Below, one piece after another: positions 45,301 to 60,870 of a stretch of DNA of 64,000 nucleotides. This DNA is from Globodera rostochiensis (taxonomy: Eukaryota > Nematoda > Chromadorea > Rhabditida > Heteroderidae), in the NCBI GenBank assembly GCA_018350325.1, contig JAEVLN010000005.1, positions 940,142 to 1,004,141 on the forward strand, given 5' to 3'. Position 1 is the stretch's first letter, and the number at the start of each line of letters is the position of its first letter. The position numbers were made by a program, and so were the translations under genes. The notes below the pieces were generated by a model that had not been told where the DNA came from, ran no database searches, and saw nothing but the letters and a program-made list of their open reading frames with translations.

Positions 45301-48300
45301 GAAAGGAATGGCATATACAACTATATTTTAGAATGTCTCCAATGAAAATAAAATTAATATTTAAATGCCTATAACTTGGTGCTCTGCTGAACTAAGCAAC
45401 CCATTCTTAAACCAATGGCTGCACAATTTCATGCTCTATCCAATAACATCAAAGTGGTGTGAATTGATGCACGCTAAGCTTAAATATAAATTTCAAAATT
45501 TTTGTATTTGTAAAAATAATGTGCGTCTTCGCATAAATGTGCCATAACTCGGCTTTCAGAGGAGCTATTACGTTGAACAAAATAACATACGAAACAACTT
45601 TTTGGTCTCTATCAAAGGACAACAAAAACGTCTGAATTGCTGCAAGCTAGGCTGAGATATAAGCTGCTAGACAACGTCTTACTTTTGTTTCCAAATTTTT
45701 GACATTTAGTCTTGTATATTGGCTCAAAACAGTCAAAATGAGCTCAGAGTTGGGAGAGGCCTTTGCAAAAAGCTTCCACACAACTCAAATTAAAAGCAGT
45801 TGCATTGTAACAATTTGAAAAGGAAAAACCAAATTTAAGCTTTATACTTTTAAGTGTATGTGTGAAATTTTTGCCATTTAATCAATTTTCCCAGACAAAG
45901 TTAACATTTTTCAATCACCGACTTCACGAAAACAATTGAAAGATAGAAAGGAATGGCATATACAACTATATTTTAGAATGTCTCCAATGAAAATAAAATT
46001 AATATTTAAATGCCTATAACTTGGTGCTCTGCTGAACTAAGCCAACCCATTCTTAAACCAATGGCTGCACAATTTCAAGCTCTATCCAATAACATCAAAG
46101 TGGTGTGAATTGATGCACGCTAAGCTTAAATATAAATTTCAAAATTTTTGTATTTGTAAAAAAAAATGTGCATATTCGAATAAATATGCCTATAACTCGG
46201 TTTTCAGAGGAGCTATTACGTTGAACAAAATAACATACGAAACAACTTTTTGGTCTCTATCAAAGGACAACAAAAACGTCTGAATTGCTGCAAGCTAGGC
46301 TGAGATATAAGCTGCTAGACAACGTCTTACTTTTGTTTCCAAATTTTTGACATTTAGTCTTGTATATTGGCTCAAAACAGTCAAAATGAGCTCAGAGTTG
46401 GGAGAGGCCTTTGCAAAAAGCTTCCACACAACTCAAATTAAAAGCAGTTGCATTGTAACAATTTGAAAAGGAAAAACCAAATTTAAGCTTTATACTTTTA
46501 AGTGTATGTGTGAAATTTTTGCCATTTAATCAATTTTCCCAGACAAAGTTAACATTTTTCAATCACCGACTTCACGAAAACAATTGAAAGATAGAAAGGA
46601 ATGGCATATACAACTATATTTTAGAATGTCTCCAATGAAAATAAAATTAATATTTAAATGCCTATAACTTGGTGCTCTGCTGAACTAAGCCAACCCATTC
46701 TTAAACCAATGGCTGCACAATTTCAAGCTCTATCCAATAACATCAAAGTGGTGTGAATTGATGCACGCTAAGCTTAAATATAAATTTCAAAATTTTTGTA
46801 TTTGTAAAAAAAAATGTGCATATTCGAATAAATATGCCTATAACTCGGTTTTCAGAGGAGCTATTACGTTGAACAAAATAACATACGAAACAACTTTTTG
46901 GTCTCTATCAAAGGACAACAAAAACGTCTGAATTGCTGCAAGCTAGGCTGAGATATAAGCTGCTAGACAACGTCTTACTTTTGTTTCCAAATTTTTGACA
47001 TTTAGTCTTGTATATTGGCTCAAAACAGTCAAAATGAGCTCAGAGTTGGGAGAGGCCTTTGCAAAAAGCTTCCACACAACTCAAATTAAAAGCAGTTGCA
47101 TTGTAACAATTTGAAAAGGAAAAACCAAATTTAAGCTTTATACTTTTAAGTGTATGTGTGAAATTTTTGCCATTTAATCAATTTTCCCAGACAAAGTTAA
47201 CATTTTTCAATCACCGACTTCACGAAAACAATTGAAAGATAGAAAGGAATGGCATATACAACTATATTTTAGAATGTCTCCAATGAAAATAAAATTAATA
47301 TTTAAATGCCTATAACTTGGTGCTCTGCTGAACTAAGCAACCCATTCTTAAACCAATGGCTGCACAATTTCAAGCTCTATCCAATAACATCAAAGTGGTG
47401 TGAATTGATGCACGCTAAGCTTAAATATAAATTTCAAAATTTTTGTATTTGTAAAAAAAATGTGCATATTCGAATAAATATGCCTATTACTCGGCTTTCA
47501 GAGGAGCTATTACGTTGAACAAAATAAAATACGAAACAACTTTTTGGTCTCTATCCAAGGACAACAAAAACGTCTGAATTGCTGCAAGCTAGGCTGAGAT
47601 ATAAGCTGCTAGACAACGTCTTACATTTGTTTCTAAATTTTTGACATTTAGGCTTGTATATTGGCTCAAAACAGTCAAAATGAGCTCAGAGTTGGGAGAG
47701 GCCTTTGCAATAAGCTTCCACACAACACAAATTAAAAGCAGTCGCATTGTAACAATTTGAAAAGGAAAAACCAAATTTAAGCTTTATACTTTTAAGTGTA
47801 TGTGTGAAATTTTTGCCATTTAATCAATTTTCCCAGACAAAGTTTACATTTTTCAATCACCGACTTCACGAAAACAATTGAAAGATAGAAAGGAATGGCA
47901 TATACAACTATATTTTAGAATGTCTCCAATGAAAATAAAATTAATATTTAAATGCCTATAACTTGGTGCTCTGCTGAACTAAGCAACCCATTCTTAAACC
48001 AATGGCTGCACAATTTCAAGCTCTATCCAATAACATCAAAGTGGTGTGAATTGATGCACGCTAAGCTTAAATATAAATTTCAAAATTTTTGTATTTGTAA
48101 AAAAAATGTGCATATTCGAATAAATATGCCTATAACTCGGTTTTCAGAGGAGCTATTACGTTGAACAAAATAACATACGAAACAACTTTTTGGTCTCTAT
48201 CAAAGGACAACAAAAACGTCTGAATTGCTGCAAGCTAGGCTGAGATATAAGCTGCTAGACAACGTCTTACTTTTGTTTCCAAATTTTTGACATTTAGTCT

Positions 48301-49243
48301 TGTATATTGGCTCAAAACAGTCAAAATGAGCTCAGAGTTGGGAGAGGCCTTTGCAAAAAGCTTCCACACAACTCAAATTAAAAGCAGTTGCATTGTAACA
48401 ATTTGAAAAGGAAAAACCAAATTTAAGCTTTATACTTTTAAGTGTATGTGTGAAATTTTTGGGATTTAATCAATTTTCCCAGACAAAGTTAACATTTTTC
48501 AATCACCGACTTCACGAAAACAATTGAAAGATAGAAAGGAATGGCATATACAACTATATTTTAGAATGTCTCCAATGAAAATAAAATTAATATTTAAATG
48601 CCTATAACTTGGTGCTCTGCTGAACTAAGCAACCCATTCTTAAACCAATGGCTGCACAATTTCATGCTCTATCCAATAACATCAAAGTGGTGTGAATTGA
48701 TGCACGCTAAGCTTAAATATAAATTTCAAAATTTTTGTATTTGTAAAAATAATGTGCAGTCTTCGCATAAATGTGCCTATAACTCGGCTTTCAGAGGAGC
48801 TATTACGTTGAACAAAATAAAATACGAAACAACTTTTTGGTCTCTATCCAAGGACAACAAAAACGTCTGAATAGCTGCAAGCTAGGCTGAGATATAAGCT
48901 GCTAGACAACGTCTTATTTTGTTTCCAAATTTTTGACATTTAGGCTTGTAAATTGGCTCAAAACAGTCAAAATGAGCTCAGAGTTGGGAGAGGCCTTTGC
49001 AAAAAGCTTCCACACAACTCAAATTAAAAGCAGTCGCATTGTAACAATTTGAAAAGGAAAAACCAAATTTAAGCTTTATACTTTTAAGTGTATGTGTGAA
49101 ATTTTTGGGATTTAATCAATTTTCCCAGACAAAGTTAACATTTTTCAATCACCGACTTCACGAAAACAATTGAAAGATAGAAAGGAATGGCATATACAAC
49201 TATATTTTAGAATGTCTCCAATGAAAATAAAATTAATATTTAA

Positions 49244-52200
49244 ATGCCTATAACTTGGTGCTCTGCTGAACTAAGCAACCCATTCTTAAACCAATGGCTG
49301 CACAATTTCATGCTCTATCCAATAACATCAAAGTGGTGTGAATTGATGCACGCTAAGCTTAAATATAAATTTCAAAATTTTTGTATTTGTAAAAATAATG
49401 TGCGTCTTCGCATAAATGTGCCATAACTCGGCTTTCAGAGGAGCTATTACGTTGAACAAAATAAAATACGAAACAACTTTTTGGTCTCTATCCAAGGACA
49501 ACAAAAACGTCTGAATAGCTGCAAGCTAGGCTGAGATATAAGCTGCTAGACAACGTCTTATTTTGTTTCCAAATTTTTGACATTTAGGCTTGTAAATTGG
49601 CTCAAAACAGTCAAAATGAGCTCAGAGTTGGGAGAGGCCTTTGCAAAAAGCTTCCACACAACTCAAATTAAAAGCAGTCGCATTGTAACAATTTGAAAAG
49701 GAAAAACCAAATTTAAGCTTTATACTTTTAAGTGTATGTGTGAAATTTTTGGGATTTAATCAATTTTCCCAGACAAAGTTAACATTTTTCAATCACCGAC
49801 TTCACGAAAACAATTGAAAGATAGAAAGGAATGGCATATACAACTATATTTTAGAATGTCTCCAATGAAAATAAAATTAATATTTAAATGCCTATAACTT
49901 GGTGCTCTGCTGAACTAAGCAACCCATTCTTAAACCAATGGCTGCACAATTTCATGCTCTATCCAATAACATCAAAGTGGTGTGAATTGATGCACGCTAA
50001 GCTTAAATATAAATTTCAAAATTTTTGTATTTGTAAAAATAATGTGCGTCTTCGCATAAATGTGCCATAACTCGGCTTTCAGAGGAGCTATTACGTTGAA
50101 CAAAATAAAATACGAAACAACTTTTTGGTCTCTATCCAAGGACAACAAAAACGTCTGAATAGCTGCAAGCTAGGCTGAGATATAAGCTGCTAGACAACGT
50201 CTTAGTTTTGTTTCCAAATTTTTGACATTTAGGCTTGTAAATTGGCTCAAAACAGTCAAAATGAGCTCAGAGTTGGGAGAGGCCTTTGCAAAAAGCTTCC
50301 ACACAACTCAAATTAAAAGCAGTCGCATTGTAACAATTTGAAAAGGAAAAACCAGATTTAAGCTTTATACTTTTAAGTGTATGTGTGAAATTTTTGGGAT
50401 TTAATCAATTTTCCCAGACAAAGTTAACATTTTTCAATCACCGACTTCACGAAAACAATTGAAAGATAGAAAGGAATGGCATATACAACTATATTTTAGA
50501 ATGTCTCCAATGAAAATAAAATTAATATTTAAATGCCTATAACTTGGTGCTCTGCTGAACTAAGCAACCCATTCTTAAACCAATGGCTGCACAATTTCAT
50601 GCTCTATCCAATAACATCAAAGTGGTGTGAATTGATGCACGCTAAGCTTAAATATAAATTTCAAAATTTTTGTATTTGTAAAAATAATGTGCGTCTTCGC
50701 ATAAATGTGCCTATAACTCGGCTTTCAGAGGAGCTATTACGTTGAACAAAATAAAATACGAAACAACTTTTTGGTCTCTATCCAAGGACAACAAAAACGT
50801 CTGAATAGCTGCAAGCTAGGCTGAGATATAAGCTGCTAGACAACGTCTTAGTTTTGTTTCCAAATTTTTGACATTTAGGCTTGTAAATTGGCTCAAAACA
50901 GTCAAAATGAGCTCAGAGTTGGGAGAGGCCTTTGCAAAAAGCTTCCACACAACTCAAATTAAAAGCAGTCGCATTGTAACAATTTGAAAAGGAAAAACCA
51001 AATTTAAGCTTTATACTTTTAAGTGTATGTGTGAAATTTTTGGGATTTAATCAATTTTCCCAGACAAAGTTAACATTTTTCAATCACCGACTTCACGAAA
51101 ACAATTGAAAGATAGAAAGGAATGGCATATACAACTATATTTTAGAATGTCTCCAATGAAAATAAAATTAATATTTAAATGCCTATAACTTGGTGCTCTG
51201 CTGAACTAAGCAACCCATTCTTAAACCAATGGCTGCACAATTTCATGCTCTATCCAATAACATCAAAGTGGTGTGAATTGATGCACGCTAAGCTTAAATA
51301 TAAATTTCAAAATTTTTGTATTTGTAAAAATAATGTGCGTCTTCGCATAAATGTGCCTATAACTCGGCTTTCAGAGGAGCTATTACGTTGAACAAAATAA
51401 AATACGAAACAACTTTTTGGTCTCTATCCAAGGACAACAAAAACGTCTGAATAGCTGCAAGCTAGGCTGAGATATAAGCTGCTAGACAACGTCTTAGTTT
51501 TGTTTCCAAATTTTTGACATTTAGGCTTGTAAATTGGCTCAAAACAGTCAAAATGAGCTCAGAGTTGGGAGAGGCCTTTGCAAAAAGCTTCCACACAACT
51601 CAAATTAAAAGCAGTCGCATTGTAACAATTTGAAAAGGAAAAACCAAATTTAAGCTTTATACTTTTAAGTGTATGTGTGAAATTTTTGGGATTTAATCAA
51701 TTTTCCCAGACAAAGTTAACATTTTTCAATCACCGACTTCACGAAAACAATTGAAAGATAGAAAGGAATGGCATATACAACTATATTTTAGAATGTCTCC
51801 AATGAAAATAAAATTAATATTTAAATGCCTATAACTTGGTGCTCTGCTGAACTAAGCAACCCATTCTTAAACCAATGGCTGCACAATTTCATGCTCTATC
51901 CAATAACATCAAAGTGGTGTGAATTGATGCACGCTAAGCTTAAATATAAATTTCAAAATTTTTGTATTTGTAAAAATAATGTGCGTCTTCGCATAAATGT
52001 GCCTATAACTCGGCTTTCAGAGGAGCTATTACGTTGAACAAAATAAAATACGAAACAACTTTTTGGTCTCTATCCAAGGACAACAAAAACGTCTGAATAG
52101 CTGCAAGCTAGGCTGAGATATAAGCTGCTAGACAACGTCTTAGTTTTGTTTCCAAATTTTTGACATTTAGGCTTGTAAATTGGCTCAAAACAGTCAAAAT

Positions 52201-55200
52201 GAGCTCAGAGTTGGGAGAGGCCTTTGCAAAAAGCTTCCACACAACTCAAATTAAAAGCAGTCGCATTGTAACAATTTGAAAAGGAAAAACCAAATTTAAG
52301 CTTTATACTTTTAAGTGTATGTGTGAAATTTTTGGGATTTAATCAATTTTCCCAGACAAAGTTAACATTTTTCAATCACCGACTTCACGAAAACAATTGA
52401 AAGATAGAAAGGAATGGCATATACAACTATATTTTAGAATGTCTCCAATGAAAATAAAATTAATATTTAAATGCCTATAACTTGGTGCTCTGCTGAACTA
52501 AGCAACCCATTCTTAAACCAATGGCTGCACAATTTCATGCTCTATCCAATAACATCAAAGTGGTGTGAATTGATGCACGCTAAGCTTAAATATAAATTTC
52601 AAAATTTTTGTATTTGTAAAAATAATGTGCGTCTTCGCATAAATGTGCCTATAACTCGGCTTTCAGAGGAGCTATTACGTTGAACAAAATAAAATACGAA
52701 ACAACTTTTTGGTCTCTATCCAAGGACAACAAAAACGTCTGAATAGCTGCAAGCTAGGCTGAGATATAAGCTGCTAGACAACGTCTTAGTTTTGTTTCCA
52801 AATTTTTGACATTTAGGCTTGTAAATTGGCTCAAAACAGTCAAAATGAGCTCAGAGTTGGGAGAGGCCTTTGCAAAAAGCTTCCACACAACTCAAATTAA
52901 AAGCAGTCGCATTGTAACAATTTGAAAAGGAAAAACCAAATTTAAGCTTTATACTTTTAAGTGTATGTGTGAAATTTTTGGGATTTAATCAATTTTCCCA
53001 GACAAAGTTAACATTTTTCAATCACCGACTTCACGAAAACAATTGAAAGATAGAAAGGAATGGCATATACAACTATATTTTAGAATGTCTCCAATGAAAA
53101 TAAAATTAATATTTAAATGCCTATAACTTGGTGCTCTGCTGAACTAAGCAACCCATTCTTAAACCAATGGCTGCACAATTTCATGCTCTATCCAATAACA
53201 TCAAAGTGGTGTGAATTGATGCACGCTAAGCTTAAATATAAATTTCAAAATTTTTGTATTTGTAAAAATAATGTGCGTCTTCGCATAAATGTGCCTATAA
53301 CTCGGCTTTCAGAGGAGCTATTACGTTGAACAAAATAAAATACGAAACAACTTTTTGGTCTCTATCCAAGGACAACAAAAACGTCTGAATAGCTGCAAGC
53401 TAGGCTGAGATATAAGCTGCTAGACAACGTCTTAGTTTTGTTTCCAAATTTTTGACATTTAGGCTTGTAAATTGGCTCAAAACAGTCAAAATGAGCTCAG
53501 AGTTGGGAGAGGCCTTTGCAAAAAGCTTCCACACAACTCAAATTAAAAGCAGTCGCATTGTAACAATTTGAAAAGGAAAAACCAAATTTAAGCTTTATAC
53601 TTTTAAGTGTATGTGTGAAATTTTTGGGATTTAATCAATTTTCCCAGACAAAGTTAACATTTTTCAATCACCGACTTCACGAAAACAATTGAAAGATAGA
53701 AAGGAATGGCATATACAACTATATTTTAGAATGTCTCCAATGAAAATAAAATTAATATTTAAATGCCTATAACTTGGTGCTCTGCTGAACTAAGCAACCC
53801 ATTCTTAAACCAATGGCTGCACAATTTCATGCTCTATCCAATAACATCAAAGTGGTGTGAATTGATGCACGCTAAGCTTAAATATAAATTTCAAAATTTT
53901 TGTATTTGTAAAAATAATGTGCGTCTTCGCATAAATGTGCCTATAACTCGGCTTTCAGAGGAGCTATTACGTTGAACAAAATAAAATACGAAACAACTTT
54001 TTGGTCTCTATCCAAGGACAACAAAAACGTCTGAATAGCTGCAAGCTAGGCTGAGATATAAGCTGCTAGACAACGTCTTAGTTTTGTTTCCAAATTTTTG
54101 ACATTTAGGCTTGTAAATTGGCTCAAAACAGTCAAAATGAGCTCAGAGTTGGGAGAGGCCTTTGCAAAAAGCTTCCACACAACTCAAATTAAAAGCAGTC
54201 GCATTGTAACAATTTGAAAAGGAAAAACCAAATTTAAGCTTTATACTTTTAAGTGTATGTGTGAAATTTTTGGGATTTAATCAATTTTCCCAGACAAAGT
54301 TAACATTTTTCAATCACCGACTTCACGAAAACAATTGAAAGATAGAAAGGAATGGCATATACAACTATATTTTAGAATGTCTCCAATGAAAATAAAATTA
54401 ATATTTAAATGCCTATAACTTGGTGCTCTGCTGAACTAAGCAACCCATTCTTAAACCAATGGCTGCACAATTTCATGCTCTATCCAATAACATCAAAGTG
54501 GTGTGAATTGATGCACGCTAAGCTTAAATATAAATTTCAAAATTTTTGTAGTTGTAAAAATAATGTGCGTCTTCGCATAAATGTGCCTATAACTCGGCTT
54601 TCAGAGGAGCTATTACGTTGAACAAAATAAAATACGAAACAACTTTTTGGTCTCTATCCAAGGACAACAAAAACGTCTGAATAGCTGCAAGCTAGGCTGA
54701 GATATAAGCTGCTAGACAACGTCTTAGTTTTGTTTCCAAATTTTTGACATTTAGGCTTGTAAATTGGCTCAAAACAGTCAAAATGAGCTCAGAGTTGGGA
54801 GAGGCCTTTGCAAAAAGCTTCCACACAACTCAAATTAAAAGCAGTCGCATTGTAACAATTTGAAAAGGAAAAACCAAATTTAAGCTTTATACTTTTAAGT
54901 GTATGTGTGAAATTTTTGCCATTTAATCAATTTTCCCAGACAAAGTTTACATTTTTCAATCACCGACTTCACGAAAACAATTGAAAGATAGAAAGGAATG
55001 GCATATACAACTATATTTTAGAATGTCTCCAATGAAAATAAAATTAATATTTAAATGCCTATAACTTGGTGCTCTGCTGAACTAAGCAACCCATTCTTAA
55101 ACCAATGGCTGCACAATTTCATGCTCTATCCAATAACATCAAAGTGGTGTGAATTGATGCACGCTAAGCTTAAATATAAATTTCAAAATTTTTGTATTTG

Positions 55201-58200
55201 TAAAAATAATGTGCGTCTTCGCATAAATGTGCCATAACTCGGCTTTCAGAGGAGCTATTACGTTGAACAAAATAAAATACGAAACAACTTTTTGGTCTCT
55301 ATCCAAGGACAACAAAAACGTCTGAATAGCTGCAAGCTAGGCTGAGATATAAGCTGCTAGACAACGTCTTATTTTTGTTTCCAAATTTTTGACATTTAGG
55401 CTTGTAAATTGGCTCAAAACAGTCAAAATGAGCTCAGAGTTGGGAGAGGCCTTTGCAAAAAGCTTCCACACAACTCAAATTAAAAGCAGTCGCATTGTAA
55501 CAATTTGAAAAGGAAAAACCAAATTTAAGCTTTATACTTTTAAGTGTATGTGTGAAATTTTTGGCATTTAATCAATTTTCCCAGACAAAGTTAACATTTT
55601 TCAATCACCGACTTCACGAAAACAATTGAAAGATAGAAAGGAATGGCATATACAACTATATTTTAGAATGTCTCCAATGAAAATAAAATTAATATTTAAA
55701 TGCCTATAACTTGGTGCTCTGCTGAACTAAGCAACCCATTCTTAAACCAATGGCTGCACAATTTCATGCTCTATCCAATAACATCAAAGTGGTGTGAATT
55801 GATGCACGCTAAGCTTAAATATAAATTTCAAAATTTTTGTATTTGTAAAAATAATGTGCGTCTTCGCATAAATGTGCCATAACTCGGCTTTCAGAGGAGC
55901 TATTACGTTGAACAAAATAAAATACGAAACAACTTTTTGGTCTCTATCCAAGGACAACAAAAACGTCTGAATAGCTGCAAGCTAGGCTGAGATATAAGCT
56001 GCTAGACAACGTCTTATTTTTGTTTCCAAATTTTTGACATTTAGGCTTGTAAATTGGCTCAAAACAGTCAAAATGAGCTCAGAGTTGGGAGAGGCCTTTG
56101 CAAAAAGCTTCCACACAACTCAAATTAAAAGCAGTCGCATTGTAACAATTTGAAAAGTTAAAAACCAATTTAAGCTTTATAATTTTAATAGAAATTTTTG
56201 GATTAACATTTTTGAACTTTAATCAAAACAATTTACCAGACAAAGTTAACATTTTTCAATCACCGACTTCACGAAAACAATTGAAAGATAGAAAGGAATG
56301 GCATATACAAACTATATTTTAGAATGTCTCCAATGAAAATAAAATTAATATTTAAATGCCTATAACTTGGTGCTCTGCTGAACTAAGCAACCCATTCTTA
56401 AACCAATGGCTGCACAATTTCATGCTCTATCCAATAACATCAAAGTGGTGTGAATTGATGCACGCTAAGCTTAAATATAAATTTCAAAATTTTGTATTTG
56501 TAAAAATAATGTGCGTCTTCGCATAAATGTGCCATAACTCGGCTTTCAGAGGAGCTATTACGTTGAACAAAATAAATACGAACAACTTTTTGGTCTCTAT
56601 CCAAGGACAACAAAAACGTCTGAATAGCTGCAAGCTAGGCTGAGATATAAGCTGCTAGACAACGTCTTAGTTTTGTTTCCAAATTTTTGACATTTAGGCT
56701 TGTAAATTGGCTCAAAACAGTCAAAATGAGCTCAGAGTTGGGAGAGGCCTTTGCAAAAAGCTTCCACACAACTCAAATTAAAAGCAGTCGCATTGTAACA
56801 ATTTGAAAAGGAAAAACCAAATTTAAGCTTTATACTTTTAAGTGTATGTGTGAAATTTTTGGGATTTAATCAATTTTCCCAGACAAAGTTAACATTTTTC
56901 AATCACCGACTTCACGAAAACAATTGAAAGATAGAAAGGAATGGCATATACAACTATATTTTAGAATGTCTCCAATGAAAATAAAATTAATATTTAAATG
57001 CCTATAACTTGGTGCTCTGCTGAACTAAGCAACCCATTCTTAAACCAATGGCTGCACAATTTCATGCTCTATCCAATAACATCAAAGTGGTGTGAATTGA
57101 TGCACGCTAAGCTTAAATATAAATTTCAAAATTTTTGTATTTGTAAAAATAATGTGCGTCTTCGCATAAATGTGCCATAACTCGGCTTTCAGAGGAGCTA
57201 TTACGTTGAACAAAATAAAATACGAAACAACTTTTTGGTCTCTATCCAAGGACAACAAAAACGTCTGAATAGCTGCAAGCTAGGCTGAGATATAAGCTGC
57301 TAGACAACGTCTTAGTTTTGTTTCCAAATTTTTGACATTTAGGCTTGTAAATTGGCTCAAAACAGTCAAAATGAGCTCAGAGTTGGGAGAGGCCTTTGCA
57401 AAAAGCTTCCACACAACTCAAATTAAAAGCAGTCGCATTGTAACAATTTGAAAAGGAAAAACCAGATTTAAGCTTTATACTTTTAAGTGTATGTGTGAAA
57501 TTTTTGGGATTTAATCAATTTTCCCAGACAAAGTTAACATTTTTCAATCACCGACTTCACGAAAACAATTGAAAGATAGAAAGGAATGGCATATACAACT
57601 ATATTTTAGAATGTCTCCAATGAAAATAAAATTAATATTTAAATGCCTATAACTTGGTGCTCTGCTGAACTAAGCAACCCATTCTTAAACCAATGGCTGC
57701 ACAATTTCATGCTCTATCCAATAACATCAAAGTGGTGTGAATTGATGCACGCTAAGCTTAAATATAAATTTCAAAATTTTTGTATTTGTAAAAATAATGT
57801 GCGTCTTCGCATAAATGTGCCATAACTCGGCTTTCAGAGGAGCTATTACGTTGAACAAAATAAAATACGAAACAACTTTTTGGTCTCTATCCAAGGACAA
57901 CAAAAACGTCTGAATAGCTGCAAGCTAGGCTGAGATATAAGCTGCTAGACAACGTCTTATTTTTGTTTCCAAATTTTTGACATTTAGGCTTGTAAATTGG
58001 CTCAAAACAGTCAAAATGAGCTCAGAGTTGGGAGAGGCCTTTGCAAAAAGCTTCCACACAACTCAAATTAAAAGCAGTCGCATTGTAACAATTTGAAAAG
58101 GAAAAACCAAATTTAAGCTTTATACTTTTAAGTGTATGTGTGAAATTTTTGGGATTTAATCAATTTTCCCAGACAAAGTTAACATTTTTCAATCACCGAC

Positions 58201-60870
58201 TTCACGAAAACAATTGAAAGATAGAAAGGAATGGCATATACAACTATATTTTAGAATGTCTCCAATGAAAATAAAATTAATATTTAAATGCCTATAACTT
58301 GGTGCTCTGCTGAACTAAGCAACCCATTCTTAAACCAATGGCTGCACAATTTCATGCTCTATCCAATAACATCAAAGTGGTGTGAATTGATGCACGCTAA
58401 GCTTAAATATAAATTTCAAAATTTTTGTATTTGTAAAAATAATGTGCGTCTTCGCATAAATGTGCCATAACTCGGCTTTCAGAGGAGCTATTACGTTGAA
58501 CAAAATAAAATACGAAACAACTTTTTGGTCTCTATCCAAGGACAACAAAAACGTCTGAATAGCTGCAAGCTAGGCTGAGATATAAGCTGCTAGACAACGT
58601 CTTATTTTTGTTTCCAAATTTTTGACATTTAGGCTTGTAAATTGGCTCAAAACAGTCAAAATGAGCTCAGAGTTGGGAGAGGCCTTTGCAAAAAGCTTCC
58701 ACACAACTCAAATTAAAAGCAGTCGCATTGTAACAATTTGAAAAGGAAAAACCAAATTTAAGCTTTATACTTTTAAGTGTATGTGTGAAATTTTTGGCAT
58801 TTAATCAATTTTCCCAGACAAAGTTAACATTTTTCAATCACCGACTTCACGAAAACAATTGAAAGATAGAAAGGAATGGCATATACAACTATATTTTAGA
58901 ATGTCTCCAATGAAAATAAAATTAATATTTAAATGCCTATAACTTGGTGCTCTGCTGAACTAAGCAACCCATTCTTAAACCAATGGCTGCACAATTTCAA
59001 TGCTCTATCCAATAACATCAAAGTGGTGTGAATTGATGCACGCTAAGCTTAAATATAAATTTCAAAATTTTTGTATTTGTAAAAATAATGTGCGTCTTCG
59101 CATAAATGTGCCATAACTCGGCTTTCAGAGGAGCTATTACGTTGAACAAAATAAAATACGAAACAACTTTTTGGTCTCTATCCAAGGACAACAAAAACGT
59201 CTGAATAGCTGCAAGCTAGGCTGAGATATAAGCTGCTAGACAACGTCTTATTTTTGTTTCCAAATTTTTGACATTTAGGCTTGTAAATTGGCTCAAAACA
59301 GTCAAAATGAGCTCAGAGTTGGGAGAGGCCTTTGCAAAAAGCTTCCACACAACTCAAATTAAAAGTAGTCGCATTGTAACAATTTGAAAAGGAAAAACTA
59401 AATTTAAGCTTTATACTTTTAAGTGTATGTGTGAAATTTTTGCCATTTAATCAATTTTCCCAGACAAAGTTAACATTTTTCAATCACCGACTTCACGAAA
59501 ACAATTGAAAGATAGAAAGGAATGGCATATACAACTATATTTTAGAATGTCTCCAATGAAAATAAAATTAATATTTAAATGCCTATAACTTGGTGCTCTG
59601 CTGAACTAAGCAACCCATTCTTAAACCAATGGCTGCACAATTTCAAGCTCTATCCAATAACATCAAAGTGGTGTGAATTGATGCACGCTAAGCTTAAATA
59701 TAAATTTCAAAATTTTTGTATTTGTAAAAAAAAATGTGCATCTTCGCATAGATGTGCCTATAACTCGGCTTTCAGAGGAGCTATTACGTTGAACAAAATA
59801 AAATACGAAACAACTTTTTGGTCTCTATCCAAGGACAACAAAAACGTCTGAATAGCTGCAAGCTAGGCTGAGATATAAGCTCCTAGACAACGTCTTATTT
59901 TTGTTTCCAAATTTTTGACATTTAGGCTTGTAAATTGGCTCAAAACAGTCAAAATGAGCTCAGAGTTGGGAGAGGCCTTTGCAAAAAGCTTCCACACAAC
60001 TCAAATTAAAAGCAGTCGCATTGTAACAATTTGAAAAGGAAAAACCAAATTTAAGCTTTATACTTTTAAGTGTATGTGTGAAATTTTTGGGATTTAATCA
60101 ATTTTCCCAGACAAAGTTAACATTTTTCAATCACCGACTTCACGAAAACAATTGAAAGATAGAAAGGAATGGCATATACAACTATATTTTAGAATGTCTC
60201 CAATGAAAATAAAATTAATATTTAAATGCCTATAACTTGGTGCTCTGCTGAACTAAGCAACCCATTCTTAAACCAATGGCTGCACAATTTCATGCTCTAT
60301 CCAATAACATCAAAGTGGTGTGAATTGATGCACGCTAAGCTTAAATATAAATTTCAAAATTTTTGTATTTGTAAAAATAATGTGCGTCTTCGCATAAATG
60401 TGCCATAACTCGGCTTTCAGAGGAGCTATTACGTTGAACAAAATAAAATACGAAACAACTTTTTGGTCTCTATCCAAGGACAACAAAAACGTCTGAATAG
60501 CTGCAAGCTAGGCTGAGATATAAGCTGCTAGACAACGTCTTATTTTTGTTTCCAAATTTTTGACATTTAGGCTTGTAAATTGGCTCAAAACAGTCAAAAT
60601 GAGCTCAGAGTTGGGAGAGGCCTTTGCAAAAAGCTTCCACACAACTCAAATTAAAAGCAGTCGCATTGTAACAATTTGAAAAGGAAAAACCAAATTTAAG
60701 CTTTATACTTTTAAGTGTATGTGTGAAATTTTTGCCATTTAATCAATTTTCCCAGACAAAGTTTACATTTTTCAATCACCGACTTCACGAAAACAATTGA
60801 AAGATAGAAAGGAATGGCATATACAAACAACTATATTTTAGAATGTCTCCAATGAAAATAAAATTAATAT
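49244..60870 (+). repeat. Homogenised satellite block
   Basis: Almost all copies here are of the tgcgtcttcgcataaatgtgcc type with gaatagctgcaag, and differ by only a few bases. From 50533 to 55055 seven successive copies are spaced exactly 646 bp and are nearly identical; on both sides the same type lacks one t (gccataactcgg for gcctataactcgg) and is spaced mostly 645 bp. One copy at about 56150-56590 has local damage. Confidence 0.85.
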
